From Paenibacillus paridis (GTDB taxonomy: Bacteria > Bacillota > Bacilli > Paenibacillales > Paenibacillaceae), in the NCBI RefSeq assembly GCF_006345825.1, contig NZ_VCIX01000081.1, forward strand, positions 124,001 through 188,000: a DNA stretch of 64,000 bases, given 5' to 3'. Shown here one piece after another: positions 35,090-43,873 of the stretch (position 1 is the stretch's first letter; every line of letters starts with the position of its first letter). Position numbers and translations under genes: made by a program. The notes under the pieces were generated by a model. That model was not told the DNA's origin. It saw only the letters and a program-made list of their open reading frames with translations, and made no database searches.

Positions 35090-36370
35090 TTGCTGAAGGA
35101 ACGCATCGATTTCTTGTGCAAGAAAAGAGAGTTAACCAGGAAAGAACTGGTCGAAGGGCTTGTGACACAGGCTCATTTTGCCAATATATTAGCTGAGCGG
35201 TACCCACTTGTTGACGATTTGGCGGAGCAAATTGCCGAGCGCTTGCGAGTGTCTGTATCGTATATCCTTCATGCGGCGGCCAAAGATGAGAATTCACTGG
35301 ATAGGGCGAATCATATTTTTAATGAGCTGGCCAAATCGGTTAGTTCAGAGACGGAGCAGTTTGTCGACGCGCTGGTGGATAAGGACGATTCACTGGTGGT
35401 TGAGCTTACTACCGCTCTTATGAAAGCTGTTTATTATCAGCAAATCAATGACGGCGATGCACATCGTTATCTGCACCACTCCTATTTGAATTTTTATTTG
35501 GAGAAGATCGGCAGGCCAGATGAAGCAGATGTGCCTGCGCCGCTAAAGAAAGCCTTGCTGTTTTACAAAATCCAATATTTCCGCTCTCAAAATCACTATT
35601 ACGATGCTCTCAGCCATATCCATCGATTGATCGGGCTAGTCGAGACTGGCACAGAAGCATGGCTAACCGTACAAAATATGCAAATGGAAGCCTGTATTTA
35701 CTTGAAGCAATTTGAACAGGCCAAAGCGACATTCGATCAAACCATGAAGACAGTGTATGAGGAGCGCCTGTTTCACCGTTTGCCTGCATTATATGTTTCC
35801 TATAGCGGATACTGCTTTGCAATGGGACTATATCAGGAAGCACTTCTGGCCCTTTCCATGGCGGAAGCCAATCTGGTGTATGCGGATAGTCCCGGAGATA
35901 TCATGACAACCATTATGAACAATCGGATCGTTATGCTTACGATGACAGGAGAATTGGATAAGGCCGCGGAGGAGATCGCACGTTTCGAGGAGCTTGCGCA
36001 GCAAGAACCTGACGATATCCGTCAGAAGCTGATGCTTATTACTTTGATTTATAGATGTGAAGTAGCCTACACTCTCAAAAATTGGGCAATGCTCGCCGAT
36101 CACCTTGCCGGTTTCGCCAATGCTGATATAACGGCAGACCAACAGATGGCTATTTTGTTCTATAGAAGCCAGCTTGCATTGTCCCAAGAAGACAAATCAG
36201 AGTTTATGGAGCTGGCCCTTGCATGCGTGCCTTACTTTGAATCCATTCAGCATGTGCCGAGGCTGGAGCAGCTGTATGAGTGCCTAGCGGTCGTATCGGA
36301 GTCGGGCAGGCGCTATAAAGAATCGACCGTCTATTACCAAAAATTAGTGTATGTATTAAGAAATCGATAA
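35090..36370 (+). CDS. HTH-TPR regulator (RRNPP-like architecture)
   Basis: A 426-residue cytoplasmic protein with a TTG start behind AAGGGGGAAGC. The N-terminal ~65 residues form an XRE-type helix-turn-helix (LCKKRELTRKELVEGLVTQAHFANILAERYP). The rest is a TPR-like helical array (LLFYKIQYFRSQNHYYDAL, YVSYSGYCFAMGLYQEALLAL, YRSQLALSQEDKSEFMELAL). This resembles RRNPP regulators such as Rgg/PlcR, which bind short peptides. I found no convincing signal-peptide gene beside it, so its ligand is open. The gene follows a catalytically degenerate serine-hydrolase-like gene by 24 bp. Confidence 0.8.
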   Translation: MLKERIDFLCKKRELTRKELVEGLVTQAHFANILAERYPLVDDLAEQIAERLRVSVSYILHAAAKDENSLDRANHIFNELAKSVSSETEQFVDALVDKDDSLVVELTTALMKAVYYQQINDGDAHRYLHHSYLNFYLEKIGRPDEADVPAPLKKALLFYKIQYFRSQNHYYDALSHIHRLIGLVETGTEAWLTVQNMQMEACIYLKQFEQAKATFDQTMKTVYEERLFHRLPALYVSYSGYCFAMGLYQEALLALSMAEANLVYADSPGDIMTTIMNNRIVMLTMTGELDKAAEEIARFEELAQQEPDDIRQKLMLITLIYRCEVAYTLKNWAMLADHLAGFANADITADQQMAILFYRSQLALSQEDKSEFMELALACVPYFESIQHVPRLEQLYECLAVVSESGRRYKESTVYYQKLVYVLRNR

Positions 36371-36631
36371 TTTTACCGTTGAAATGACCGATTAGGCGAG
36401 CCTGATTGGACAGGACTATCACAAACAATTTAGAAATAAGACGAACGGAATAACTTAAATCACCCGAAGTTTTGTCGAATAGCTCCTTTTAACCAAATCC
36501 TAAGCTTAAAATCAACGCTAAAGACATGATTTTAACCATTGTTTTAGATATGGCTGAATCTATTGTCAGACGATTTCCAGCTCCTGTATACTTTTGGTAT
36601 AGCTAAAATAAACCAAAAGAGGTGCATGATG

Positions 36632-37045
36632 ATGGGACTATTCGGAAAGAGCAAGAAACAGAAGGATCCTTTGGAGGAAGCGGACAGAATCGCGAACAAA
36701 GGCTTTACGGGCTTGATGATGAAAGGATTTGTACCTAAGCAGCACCGCGATTTGATTAATCAAAGCTTATCGTCTGCCAAGCAGGCTCAAATGGCGGCGA
36801 GCGGAGGCGTAACGCTGGCCGCAACGGCTATCGTTCAATCCGTAACCGATACAGGCAAGCTCGTTAATTTTGATCCCATTGTTGTCATTGTATTGAATGT
36901 AACGGAAACGAATGGAAGCAGCTACCAGAAGACGATGGAGACCCTTGTATCCAAGCTGCAAATTCCACGTCCGGGCGATACGGTCGGTTTAGGCTATAAC
37001 CCGGCAAATCCTGTTGAACTTATTTATATGGGCCTATTGGCATAA
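36632..37045 (+). CDS. Unrecognised small protein
   Basis: A 137-residue protein. Three ATGs follow each other at 36626, 36629 and 36632; the last (MGLFGKSKKQ) has the best spacing from AAGAGGTG. A basic N-terminus leads to an Ala/Gly-rich helix-like region (AASGGVTLAATAIVQSV) and a beta-rich C-terminal part (VVIVLNVTETNG, RPGDTVGLGYNPANPVELIYMG) that looks like a small oligosaccharide/oligonucleotide-binding-type barrel. No signal peptide. Function unknown. Confidence 0.65.
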   Translation: MGLFGKSKKQKDPLEEADRIANKGFTGLMMKGFVPKQHRDLINQSLSSAKQAQMAASGGVTLAATAIVQSVTDTGKLVNFDPIVVIVLNVTETNGSSYQKTMETLVSKLQIPRPGDTVGLGYNPANPVELIYMGLLA

Positions 37046-37068
37046 AGATAAAAAAGATAACCAAGCAA

Positions 37069-37124
37069 ATAAACCGGATCACGGCAGAAGAAATATTCTG
37101 CGGTTGATCCGGTTTATTTGTTTG
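37069..37124. terminator. Bidirectional terminator between convergent genes
   Basis: AAATAAACCGGATCA pairs with TGATCCGGTTTATTT-type sequence, with GGCAGAA/TTCTGC inside. It closes the plus-strand gene ending at 37045 and overlaps the 3' end of the minus-strand gene at 37114. Confidence 0.7.
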
Positions 37125-37344
37125 GCCTGTTTTCCTCACGGGGCTCGCTGTTTTGTGATCCGGAAAGAAGACGATCCGTAACGAACAATGAGAGGAGGAT
37201 TGGGAATAGCGTAATGGCATTCACACTTAAAAATCCCCAAGTACCAATAGCAATTTGTTGATACCAATCGTAATCCGACAAAAAAACATAGACTAGCAGC
37301 AGCCAAGTCGCAGGAAAAAGATAGGCAATAATCGTTGCTTTCAT
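37114..37344 (-). CDS. Small two-helix membrane protein
   Basis: A 76-residue protein. ATG 37344 is 6 nt after the strong ribosome site AAGGAGGTG. Two membrane helices (IIAYLFPATWLLLVYVFL; GFLSVNAITLFPILLSLFV) are joined by an acidic turn (DYDWYQQ), and the C-terminal tail is hydrophilic. Divergent from the germination operon 105 bp away. Small membrane proteins sometimes accompany ger genes, but no function can be assigned. Confidence 0.65.
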   Translation of the reverse strand: MKATIIAYLFPATWLLLVYVFLSDYDWYQQIAIGTWGFLSVNAITLFPILLSLFVTDRLLSGSQNSEPREENRPNK

Positions 37345-37393
37345 ATCGGACACCTCCTTGCTATTATTCCATGCTCGAAGCTTCTTTATGCAA

Positions 37394-37423
37394 TGCATAG
37401 TTTTCCAACCGCAGCGCATACTG
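37394..37423 (+). promoter_or_regulatory. Possible sigma-G promoter of the germination operon
   Basis: TGCATA, 17 bp, CATACTG, close to the sigma-G pattern (TGnATA, 17-18 bp, CATACTA) used for forespore genes. It starts 55 bp before the first germination gene, a fitting position. Confidence 0.5.
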
Positions 37424-37448
37424 AAAGCATCGGTAAGGGAGGTACAAT

Positions 37449-38543
37449 ATGGATCGCCGTATCACAATCAGCAATTTTCAATTAATGGCCCTAATTGTTA
37501 TTTCTACGATTGGAACCTCAAGCTTGTATGCACCCGCGACATTTGCCCATTATGCAGAACGAAACTCTTGGTATTTGGTAGTGGTTGGAGGAATAATGGG
37601 CCTTCTGAATCTTTTGGTTCTTTTAAAGCTGAATAAATTTTATCCCGATAAAAATATTTTAGCCATTTGCACTCATTTGCTCGGGCCTTGGTTTGGAGGA
37701 GGGCTTGCCTTTTTATTTGTTTTTTATTTTTTGGATTTATCCTCATGGATTTTACGTGAATTTTCGCAATTTTTTATTATTGCCTTAAATCCAATCATCC
37801 CCCAGATGTGGTATTTGATTGCCGGAGCCATTATGTGTGCCTATGCGGTTTATCATGGGCTTGAGGTAGTTGCGCGAGTCTCCGAGATTGTATTCATCGT
37901 AACGGTGACTACTTTTTTAGCGATTTATGTAATGTTAATCAATCAATATCATCCAGAGTATTTACTTCCTATATTGGAGGAAGGATTGATTAAGCCGCTC
38001 AAAGGGCTAATGCTTTCCATGTCCTGGTTTGGGGATTTAATGTTTATTTCCATGATTATTCAATACGTCCGCAAGACGAAAAGCACAACGGCATATGCGA
38101 TGGCCGGGGTTGGAATAACCTTTTTGCTGCTGCTGATGTCCGTGCTTTCCTGTACGATGCTGTTCGGAGGAGAAGCAACGGCAACCTTTACCTATCCAAG
38201 TATCAGCCTTATTCAAAACATTCGGTTATTCCGCAATATTGAACGATTTGATGCCGCTCTAGTCGTCGTTTGGGTCATGAGCTCCTTTACGAAAATAACC
38301 GCTTATTTTTGGTCAGCATTCCGTGGGCTGTCAGATTTACTGAAGCTTAAACAGCCAAAGAGATGGATTATTCCGATGGCGGCGGCATTTGTCATTTGTT
38401 CACGATACAAGGTATGGGGGTTAGTGGAGCTAACTTCTTTTTATGACCATCAATCTTGGTACTTTGTGTTGTTCCAGCTTTTTATTCCAACGATGCTGCT
38501 CTTTATAGCATCAATAAAAGAGAATATGAAAAAGAGCAGGTGA
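37449..38543 (+). CDS. Spore germination permease (GerAB/GerKB family)
   Basis: A 364-residue inner-membrane protein with about ten helices, of the APC-type GerB family (NFQLMALIVISTIGTSSLYAP at the start, ILREFSQFFIIALNPIIP in the middle). Such B subunits bind the germinant in the spore inner membrane and work with A and C subunits encoded just downstream. Ribosome site GGGAGGTACAAT precedes ATG 37449. Overlap with the next gene is TGATG-type, implying translational coupling. The gene order is B-A-C rather than the usual A-B-C. The sequence is AT-richer than its surroundings. Confidence 0.92.
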   Translation: MDRRITISNFQLMALIVISTIGTSSLYAPATFAHYAERNSWYLVVVGGIMGLLNLLVLLKLNKFYPDKNILAICTHLLGPWFGGGLAFLFVFYFLDLSSWILREFSQFFIIALNPIIPQMWYLIAGAIMCAYAVYHGLEVVARVSEIVFIVTVTTFLAIYVMLINQYHPEYLLPILEEGLIKPLKGLMLSMSWFGDLMFISMIIQYVRKTKSTTAYAMAGVGITFLLLLMSVLSCTMLFGGEATATFTYPSISLIQNIRLFRNIERFDAALVVVWVMSSFTKITAYFWSAFRGLSDLLKLKQPKRWIIPMAAAFVICSRYKVWGLVELTSFYDHQSWYFVLFQLFIPTMLLFIASIKENMKKSR

Positions 38544-39985
38544 TGGCTATGGATAACAATAAAGCGATGCTTACTTGCGATGAAGATGAAAATAAACGGA
38601 TATTGCGGGAATGGATGCAAAATACGGATGATTTGGTCATGGTCAGCTCAGCTATTGATCTGGGCCAATCCGTAACCGTTTGTTATTTGGCAGGTTTGAT
38701 AGACGGAAGGCAGCTTGATCAAATGCTGCTGCTGTACAAGGAGGACAAGGACCGTCTGCCTGCATTTCAAGTAGATGCGAAAGTTCATACGTTTGAAGAG
38801 GTAGCGAATGGCTTGGCATCCGGCATGTCGGTGTTGTTGTTTGACAGTGATGGATACGGCATTACTATTGATACGCTTGGCGTGCAGCTGCGAAGCGTAG
38901 ATGAGCCGACGAGTGAAGCGACGGTGAAAGGTGCTCGCAGCGGATTCACGGAATCACTGCAAAATAATATTGCCCTGGTGCGTTATCAATTCGCATCGCC
39001 GAGCTTAAAGGTTGAATACCGAATCGCAGGTCAACTCAGCAAAACGAAAATGGCCATTTTATCGGTAGGCGGCATAACGAATCCCGATATTTTACAAGAG
39101 GTGCATCAACGGATAGATGAAATACCTGCAGATGCGATACTTGGGAGCAACTACATCGAAGAGTGGATTACCGACAATCGCGGGACCTTGTTTCCTCTGC
39201 TTGAATCGACAGAAAGACCTGATCGGGTCATTGGTGCGCTTCTTGACGGCAGAATCGGGATTATCGTGCAAGGAACGCCTTTTGTATTGCTGCTGCCCTT
39301 TGTTTTTCTTCAGGCTTTTCAGGTCAGTGAAGATTATGCATGGAGCTACTATATTGGCTCGCTTATGCGTTTGATTCGGTTATTCAGTGGAATGGTAGGT
39401 CTGCTGCTGCCTGCCTTTTACGTGGCAACAGTAACATTCCATCATGAGCTTGTTCCAACAACGCTGCTGCAAAGCATTGCGTCTGCCAAGGAGCCGGTTC
39501 CTTTTCCGGCCGTTGTCGAGAGCTTCATGATGATGATCGCCTTTGAGATTATGCGCGAGGCGGGCATTCGTATGCCCAAGCAGGTTGGCCAAGCGGTCAG
39601 CATCGTAGGTGCGCTCATTTTGGGTCAAGCAGCCGTTGAAGCGGGAATCGTGTCCCCCATAATGGTTATTGTGGCTGCCTTAACCGGGATTTGTACGTTT
39701 ACACTGCCGCCAACAGCGATTAACTATGTGATTCGCATCTTACAATTTGTCATGACGCTGCTTGCGTCACTGCTTGGTTACGTAGGCATCATGGTAGGCA
39801 TAATCATGCTGCTCACTTACTTAGCCTCACTTCGTTCCTTTGGCGTCCCTTATTTAGGGCCAGCAGCACCCTTCAATCTGAGTGAGCTAACCGACGTTAT
39901 TGTAAGGCGACCGCATACCAAAAATAACAAGCGGCCCAGCTTATTCCGTGTTATTCATAACACCCGCTTTCGGAGCAAATCATGA
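38543..39985 (+). CDS. Spore germination receptor A subunit (GerAA/GerKA family)
   Basis: A 480-residue membrane protein starting at ATG 38543, which overlaps the permease stop; ATG 38549 is equally possible. The N-terminal ~240 residues form the large cytoplasmic part (DDLVMVSSAIDLGQSVTVCYLAG). Then come several helices with the family motifs RPDRVIGALLDGRIGIIVQGTPF, LPAFYVATVTFHHELVPTTLL, PFPAVVESFMMMIAFEIMREAGIRMPKQVGQAVSIVGALILGQAAVEAG split over the core. Germinant receptors need A, B and C to trigger release of dipicolinic acid. Stop codon overlaps the next start. Confidence 0.93.
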   Translation: MAMDNNKAMLTCDEDENKRILREWMQNTDDLVMVSSAIDLGQSVTVCYLAGLIDGRQLDQMLLLYKEDKDRLPAFQVDAKVHTFEEVANGLASGMSVLLFDSDGYGITIDTLGVQLRSVDEPTSEATVKGARSGFTESLQNNIALVRYQFASPSLKVEYRIAGQLSKTKMAILSVGGITNPDILQEVHQRIDEIPADAILGSNYIEEWITDNRGTLFPLLESTERPDRVIGALLDGRIGIIVQGTPFVLLLPFVFLQAFQVSEDYAWSYYIGSLMRLIRLFSGMVGLLLPAFYVATVTFHHELVPTTLLQSIASAKEPVPFPAVVESFMMMIAFEIMREAGIRMPKQVGQAVSIVGALILGQAAVEAGIVSPIMVIVAALTGICTFTLPPTAINYVIRILQFVMTLLASLLGYVGIMVGIIMLLTYLASLRSFGVPYLGPAAPFNLSELTDVIVRRPHTKNNKRPSLFRVIHNTRFRSKS

Positions 39986-41121
39986 GCTGGTTGAAAAAAC
40001 AGCAGCTAGCCACCTTGCTTTGTCTATGTCTTGCCGTAACGGGCTGCAAGGGAAGCATGGAGCTTAATGAGCTGCATATTGTCCATTCCGTGGCGATTGA
40101 CCAAGGAGAGGATGGAGGCGTTAGAGTAACGGCTGAGATCGCCAAGCTATCGACAGGCGGACAGCAGCCGAAAGGGATGCAGGAGAGTACGTTTTATTTG
40201 ACCTCCGAGGGCAGCAGCCTGTTCGAGGCCGCCCGATTAATGCGAACGAAATCGGATCGGACGCTGCTTTGGGGGCATACGACAGCCATTATTTTCAGTA
40301 CGGACCTAGCGAGAGGCGGTATAGGGAAGCAAATAGACGATATTCGCAGGCTCAGGCAGTTTCGTAATTCAACGTTAATTTACGCGATGGAAGGGAGAGC
40401 TTACGAAGCGCTGAAAGTATCCATGCCCAATTTATCGATTTCCTCCCAAGCGCTAAGGGGACTCTCGGAAGGTGGGGAAAGCACGGCATTAACCGAGCAA
40501 ACGTCGCTAATCGATGTATATCAGGAATTGATTAACGGATACAAGGATATCAGCTTGCCATCGGTAGAGGTAGTGAAGGACCAAGTTGACAACAAGCTCA
40601 AGCTGCTCCAAACGAAAGGTCTGTACGCATTCAAAGGAGACCATCTTATCGCTCTTATGCATGCCTCTGAAACGAAGGGCTACCTGCGAGCTGCCGCGAA
40701 GATGAATGGCTCTATTGAAGCGGTGGCATGCGACGCCAAGCATAAAATAACCTTTGAGAACATTAGCAACCGAAGCGAAATCGAGGTCGATCTTAACAAG
40801 CAGCAGATGCCTGAGGTGAACATCGAGATTTATGCTGATTTGGATCTGGTAAGCGTGCAATGTGACAAGGTTAAGGTTGATCCGAGAACAATCGCGGGTT
40901 GGGAGAAGGAAATCAATCACAGTATTACGGAAGATCTTGAGCGCTATATTCGCTTCTCGCAGAAGCATAAGGTTGATTTGCTAGGCATCGGGGAGATGAT
41001 TCATCGCAAGCATCCCAAGCAATGGCGCAAGATGAAAGAAGAATGGGGAACGATTTATGCCGATACTACGTTTACGTTGAAGGTGCATGGGCGAGTTGAC
41101 CATACGAATTTTACATTTTGA
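39982..41121 (+). CDS. Spore germination lipoprotein (Ger(x)C family)
   Basis: A 379-residue lipoprotein with lipobox LAVTGCKGS, so it should sit on the outer face of the spore inner membrane. MELNELHIVHSVAIDQGEDGG and LLWGHTTAIIFSTDLARGGI are typical of Ger(x)C proteins, and the C-terminal domain ends in FTLKVHGRVDHTNFTF. It completes a B-A-C receptor operon; the ATG overlaps the A-subunit stop by 4 bp. A terminator follows. The germinant cannot be told from sequence. Confidence 0.93.
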   Translation: MSWLKKQQLATLLCLCLAVTGCKGSMELNELHIVHSVAIDQGEDGGVRVTAEIAKLSTGGQQPKGMQESTFYLTSEGSSLFEAARLMRTKSDRTLLWGHTTAIIFSTDLARGGIGKQIDDIRRLRQFRNSTLIYAMEGRAYEALKVSMPNLSISSQALRGLSEGGESTALTEQTSLIDVYQELINGYKDISLPSVEVVKDQVDNKLKLLQTKGLYAFKGDHLIALMHASETKGYLRAAAKMNGSIEAVACDAKHKITFENISNRSEIEVDLNKQQMPEVNIEIYADLDLVSVQCDKVKVDPRTIAGWEKEINHSITEDLERYIRFSQKHKVDLLGIGEMIHRKHPKQWRKMKEEWGTIYADTTFTLKVHGRVDHTNFTF

Positions 41122-41140
41122 TGCGTTTGTGGTTAAGTTG

Positions 41141-41180
41141 AGGTCAAGGTCCCCGATTAGGGAACTTGGCCTATTTGCCT
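41141..41180 (+). terminator. Intrinsic terminator of the germination operon
   Basis: AGGTCAAGGTCCCC pairs with GGGAACTTGGCCT around GATTA, followed by ATTTGCCTTCTT. The T-run is imperfect. Confidence 0.6.
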
Positions 41181-41323
41181 TCTTATAAGGAAAAATGATA
41201 GAAAACTGTAAATATGCTTATTGGAATTTTGAATTAAAATTCGTTAAAATGTATTATTATACAAATTATAAAATGGGAATCCGTAGGTATGCCGTTGACC
41301 CTGAGAGCAAGGAGAGTTTGGAA

Positions 41324-42076
41324 TTGAGAATTTCGTTAGAGCTTGTCCCAAGAGATCCTGTTGGATTAAAAGCGGAGCTTGAACTGGTAAGACAACAATT
41401 TCCAGCCATTAATACGATTAACATACCAGATTTGACGAGATTTGATCTCAGAAGCTGGGAAGCGACTCGTTTATCCAAAGCTTTTTATAATGATAGCATT
41501 CCGCATATTCGCTCCATGGACTTTGATGCTGGCGACCCGTTCTCTTTAATTCATTATTTGAATGAGCATCAGATCTCGGAAATACTTGTAGTTACAGGAG
41601 ATTCGCCTAAAGAAAGCAGCAAGCCGGTTTATCCGACTACTTGCATCGATCTGATTCACAAGCTGAAGCGGGAGCATTCCCACCTGAAAATTTATGCGGC
41701 GCTTGACCCTTACCGGAACAGCGTACGCAAGGAATATGAATATGTGCAGCAAAAGCTAGATGCCGGCGTAGACGGGTTTTTCACTCAGCCTTTTTTTGAT
41801 TTGCGCTTGATGACGCTTTATTCGGAGATGCTGGAGGGAGCGGATGTGTTTTGGGGCGTGGCACCTGTCGTAACGGAATCCTCCAAGCGATATTGGGAAA
41901 GCAGAAACCACGTCGTTTTTCCAAAGGATTTTCAGCCTACGCTGGAGTGGAACATCGAATTCTCAAGGCAGGCTTTGGCGTATACCGAGCAAACGAAGGG
42001 CAATATTTATTTTATGCCGATCAAGGTAGACTTGCAGGCTTATTTTAACGGCGTATTCAGTAAGGTATTCGTATAA
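41324..42076 (+). CDS. Small methylenetetrahydrofolate reductase-like protein
   Basis: A 250-residue protein with a TTG start at 41324, nine nt after AAGGAG; an ATG further upstream would add a 43-residue leader unlike the family. The fold looks like the MTHFR (MetF) TIM barrel: ISLELVPRD at the N-terminus, ISEILVVTGDSP in place of the ALRGDPP strand, and DGFFTQPFFDLRLM for the conserved TQxFFD region. It is shorter than MetF (about 290 residues), and several usual FAD-contact segments are altered, so reductase activity is uncertain. It is alone, with its own terminator downstream. Confidence 0.72.
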   Translation: MRISLELVPRDPVGLKAELELVRQQFPAINTINIPDLTRFDLRSWEATRLSKAFYNDSIPHIRSMDFDAGDPFSLIHYLNEHQISEILVVTGDSPKESSKPVYPTTCIDLIHKLKREHSHLKIYAALDPYRNSVRKEYEYVQQKLDAGVDGFFTQPFFDLRLMTLYSEMLEGADVFWGVAPVVTESSKRYWESRNHVVFPKDFQPTLEWNIEFSRQALAYTEQTKGNIYFMPIKVDLQAYFNGVFSKVFV

Positions 42077-42107
42077 CGGTTTCATCTATGAGACTAGTGC
42101 AGCATGG

Positions 42108-42134
42108 GCAACCTTGATGAGAGGTTGCTTTTTG
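42108..42134 (+). terminator. Intrinsic terminator
   Basis: GCAACCT pairs with AGGTTGC across a 7-nt loop, followed by TTTTTGT. It ends the MTHFR-like gene. Confidence 0.85.
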
Positions 42135-42246
42135 TGTTGAAAAAACGGCATTGGCTGCATTTTTGGGATAATGTTACAATTGTTAGAGTGCTTATTGCGA
42201 TTCCGAAGGAATGGCGTGTGCTGGCACAATTATATCGAAAAAGTGA

Positions 42247-43467
42247 GTGATTCCCGTCATTGCAACACGAACATCCAAAATGATTTTTTGCTTGCTTCTC
42301 CTCATGGGCTTGCTCTTGCGCTGTTATTATATCGATTGGAATAAAGAGCTAACCGGCGATGAGGTCGGCTATAACAAAATGGTTTTGCAACTGCTCCACG
42401 AAGGCATTTACGGCTATGCGCCGTATGCTTCTTCAGAGCAACCCAACGCGTTCACAACGCCGGGTTATCCCCTTTTTCTAGCAGGCTGTTACCTCGTGTT
42501 TGGTTATGCGAATGATCAGCCGCCTATTGTCCAAATTCAAGCGCTGCAGCTGCTCATTCAGCTATTATGCGCTCTACTGATGTACCGCATTAGTAATCGG
42601 TTATTTGAGCACAGCGGGATCAGCCTGTTTGTTATGGGATGCTTCCTGCTTCATCCGACCTTTATTCTATCGCCATTGTTTCTCTTAACGGAAACGCTGT
42701 ACGGCTTCTTTTTCCTGCTATTTGTCTATTTTCTGGTCATAGCCATGCAGAAAGGAAGACTCCGGGAATACTTTTGGATAGGCATCTTATTTGGCGTTTG
42801 TATATTGATCCGACCGACGATCGTCCCATTTATCCTCATCCTAATTGCAGGCATCGCCGTTAAGCACAGGAGGGGCGGCATTGTTCAAGTGCTGAGGCCG
42901 GTTTGCCTAGTAGTGGCAGGCTTTCTTCTGATGCTGCTGCCGTGGTGGATTCGGAATGTGATGAGTCTTCACAAAATCGTGTGGTTGGCGGAGCAGTCAG
43001 GCAATCCGCTGCTTTGGGGCTCCTTCCCTTTTACTCGGCGACCTGCCGTTGATCCAACCGAAGACCCTGCCGAGATGGGCAAAATGGCGTACCAGCGTAT
43101 CATAAATGGATTCAGAAGCGACTTTTTCACTTATCTGAGCTGGTACACCTGGGGGAAGATGATGTACTTCATCCAGAATATATTTCCTAGGCTAGGTTTT
43201 ATAACGGAGAACCTCGTCATTCGAATGATCATAAGGACGATACATGTGGCAATGGCTCTCGCCGGTTTTGCCGGGCTGTTGAAGATGCTGGTTCATGAAC
43301 GGCGTAACGGAAGCTATCTGCTGCTCGCGCTGCTCGCATTTTGCAGCGTAGTGCTCTACCTTCCATTTTCACCTACCCCTCGGTATTTTTATCCGACGCT
43401 GCCGCTTTGCTTTTTGGGGATGGGGTATCTGATTTTATGCATTCAAAGAAGGAGACGGAAGTTATGA
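42247..43467 (+). CDS. GT39-like membrane glycosyltransferase
   Basis: A 406-residue integral membrane protein with about ten helices. Just after the first helix, DWNKELTGDEVGYNKM puts an acidic residue pair in the first outer loop, as in the GT-C fold (PMT/ArnT) where that Asp is catalytic. FTTPGYPLFLAG and LIRPTIVPFILIL resemble GT39 (dolichyl- or undecaprenyl-phosphate-sugar mannosyltransferase-like) proteins. It probably moves a sugar from a lipid carrier onto an outer-face acceptor. The GTG start lacks a clear ribosome site; the ATG at 42280 is an alternative. It overlaps the next gene by 4 bp. Confidence 0.8.
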   Translation: MIPVIATRTSKMIFCLLLLMGLLLRCYYIDWNKELTGDEVGYNKMVLQLLHEGIYGYAPYASSEQPNAFTTPGYPLFLAGCYLVFGYANDQPPIVQIQALQLLIQLLCALLMYRISNRLFEHSGISLFVMGCFLLHPTFILSPLFLLTETLYGFFFLLFVYFLVIAMQKGRLREYFWIGILFGVCILIRPTIVPFILILIAGIAVKHRRGGIVQVLRPVCLVVAGFLLMLLPWWIRNVMSLHKIVWLAEQSGNPLLWGSFPFTRRPAVDPTEDPAEMGKMAYQRIINGFRSDFFTYLSWYTWGKMMYFIQNIFPRLGFITENLVIRMIIRTIHVAMALAGFAGLLKMLVHERRNGSYLLLALLAFCSVVLYLPFSPTPRYFYPTLPLCFLGMGYLILCIQRRRRKL

Positions 43468-43757
43468 TTTATCGTAAGCATAAAAATGCCATTTGGTCTT
43501 TAGTCATTGTAATAGTGGTTATGGGCATTGCTTTCTACCGGTCATCCCACGCATACGAATCAATAACGGTGGCGATTGCCTATTTGATGGAAATTGACTC
43601 GGATAACGGAACGATTACGATAGGCGGGATGGGTAACGGGAATCAGAAGCTGAGAGTGAAACCTCAAGATCTAGACCGTATGGAGCTAGGCAAAGATTAT
43701 TTGTTTGAGTACAAAAATTTTAAGACCAAAGAGCCGCTGATGGTGGGCTTTAAATAG
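43464..43757 (+). CDS. Small single-pass membrane protein
   Basis: A 97-residue protein from ATG 43464, overlapping the glycosyltransferase stop (ATGA) behind AAGGAGAC, so translation is coupled. One N-terminal helix (WSLVIVIVVMGIAFY) is followed by an outer domain with a small beta-barrel look (GTITIGGMGNGNQKLRVKPQDLDRMELGKDYLFEY). It likely works with the GT39-like protein. No family recognised. Confidence 0.7.
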   Translation: MIYRKHKNAIWSLVIVIVVMGIAFYRSSHAYESITVAIAYLMEIDSDNGTITIGGMGNGNQKLRVKPQDLDRMELGKDYLFEYKNFKTKEPLMVGFK

Positions 43758-43873
43758 GGTTAGAAATCTAGTTGAGGATAATGAAGTAAGGCTAGTAGGC
43801 GTGAGAATAGACTTATGAGCACGAATGGGTATGACGAGCGTAAGGATACAAGGAAAAAGGGGGAGCGTTATTC

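Noticed and set aside
36371..36631. Signal-peptide gene for the HTH-TPR regulator
   Set aside because: No short frame with a ribosome site and a secretion-like N-terminus was found in the 260 bp after the regulator.
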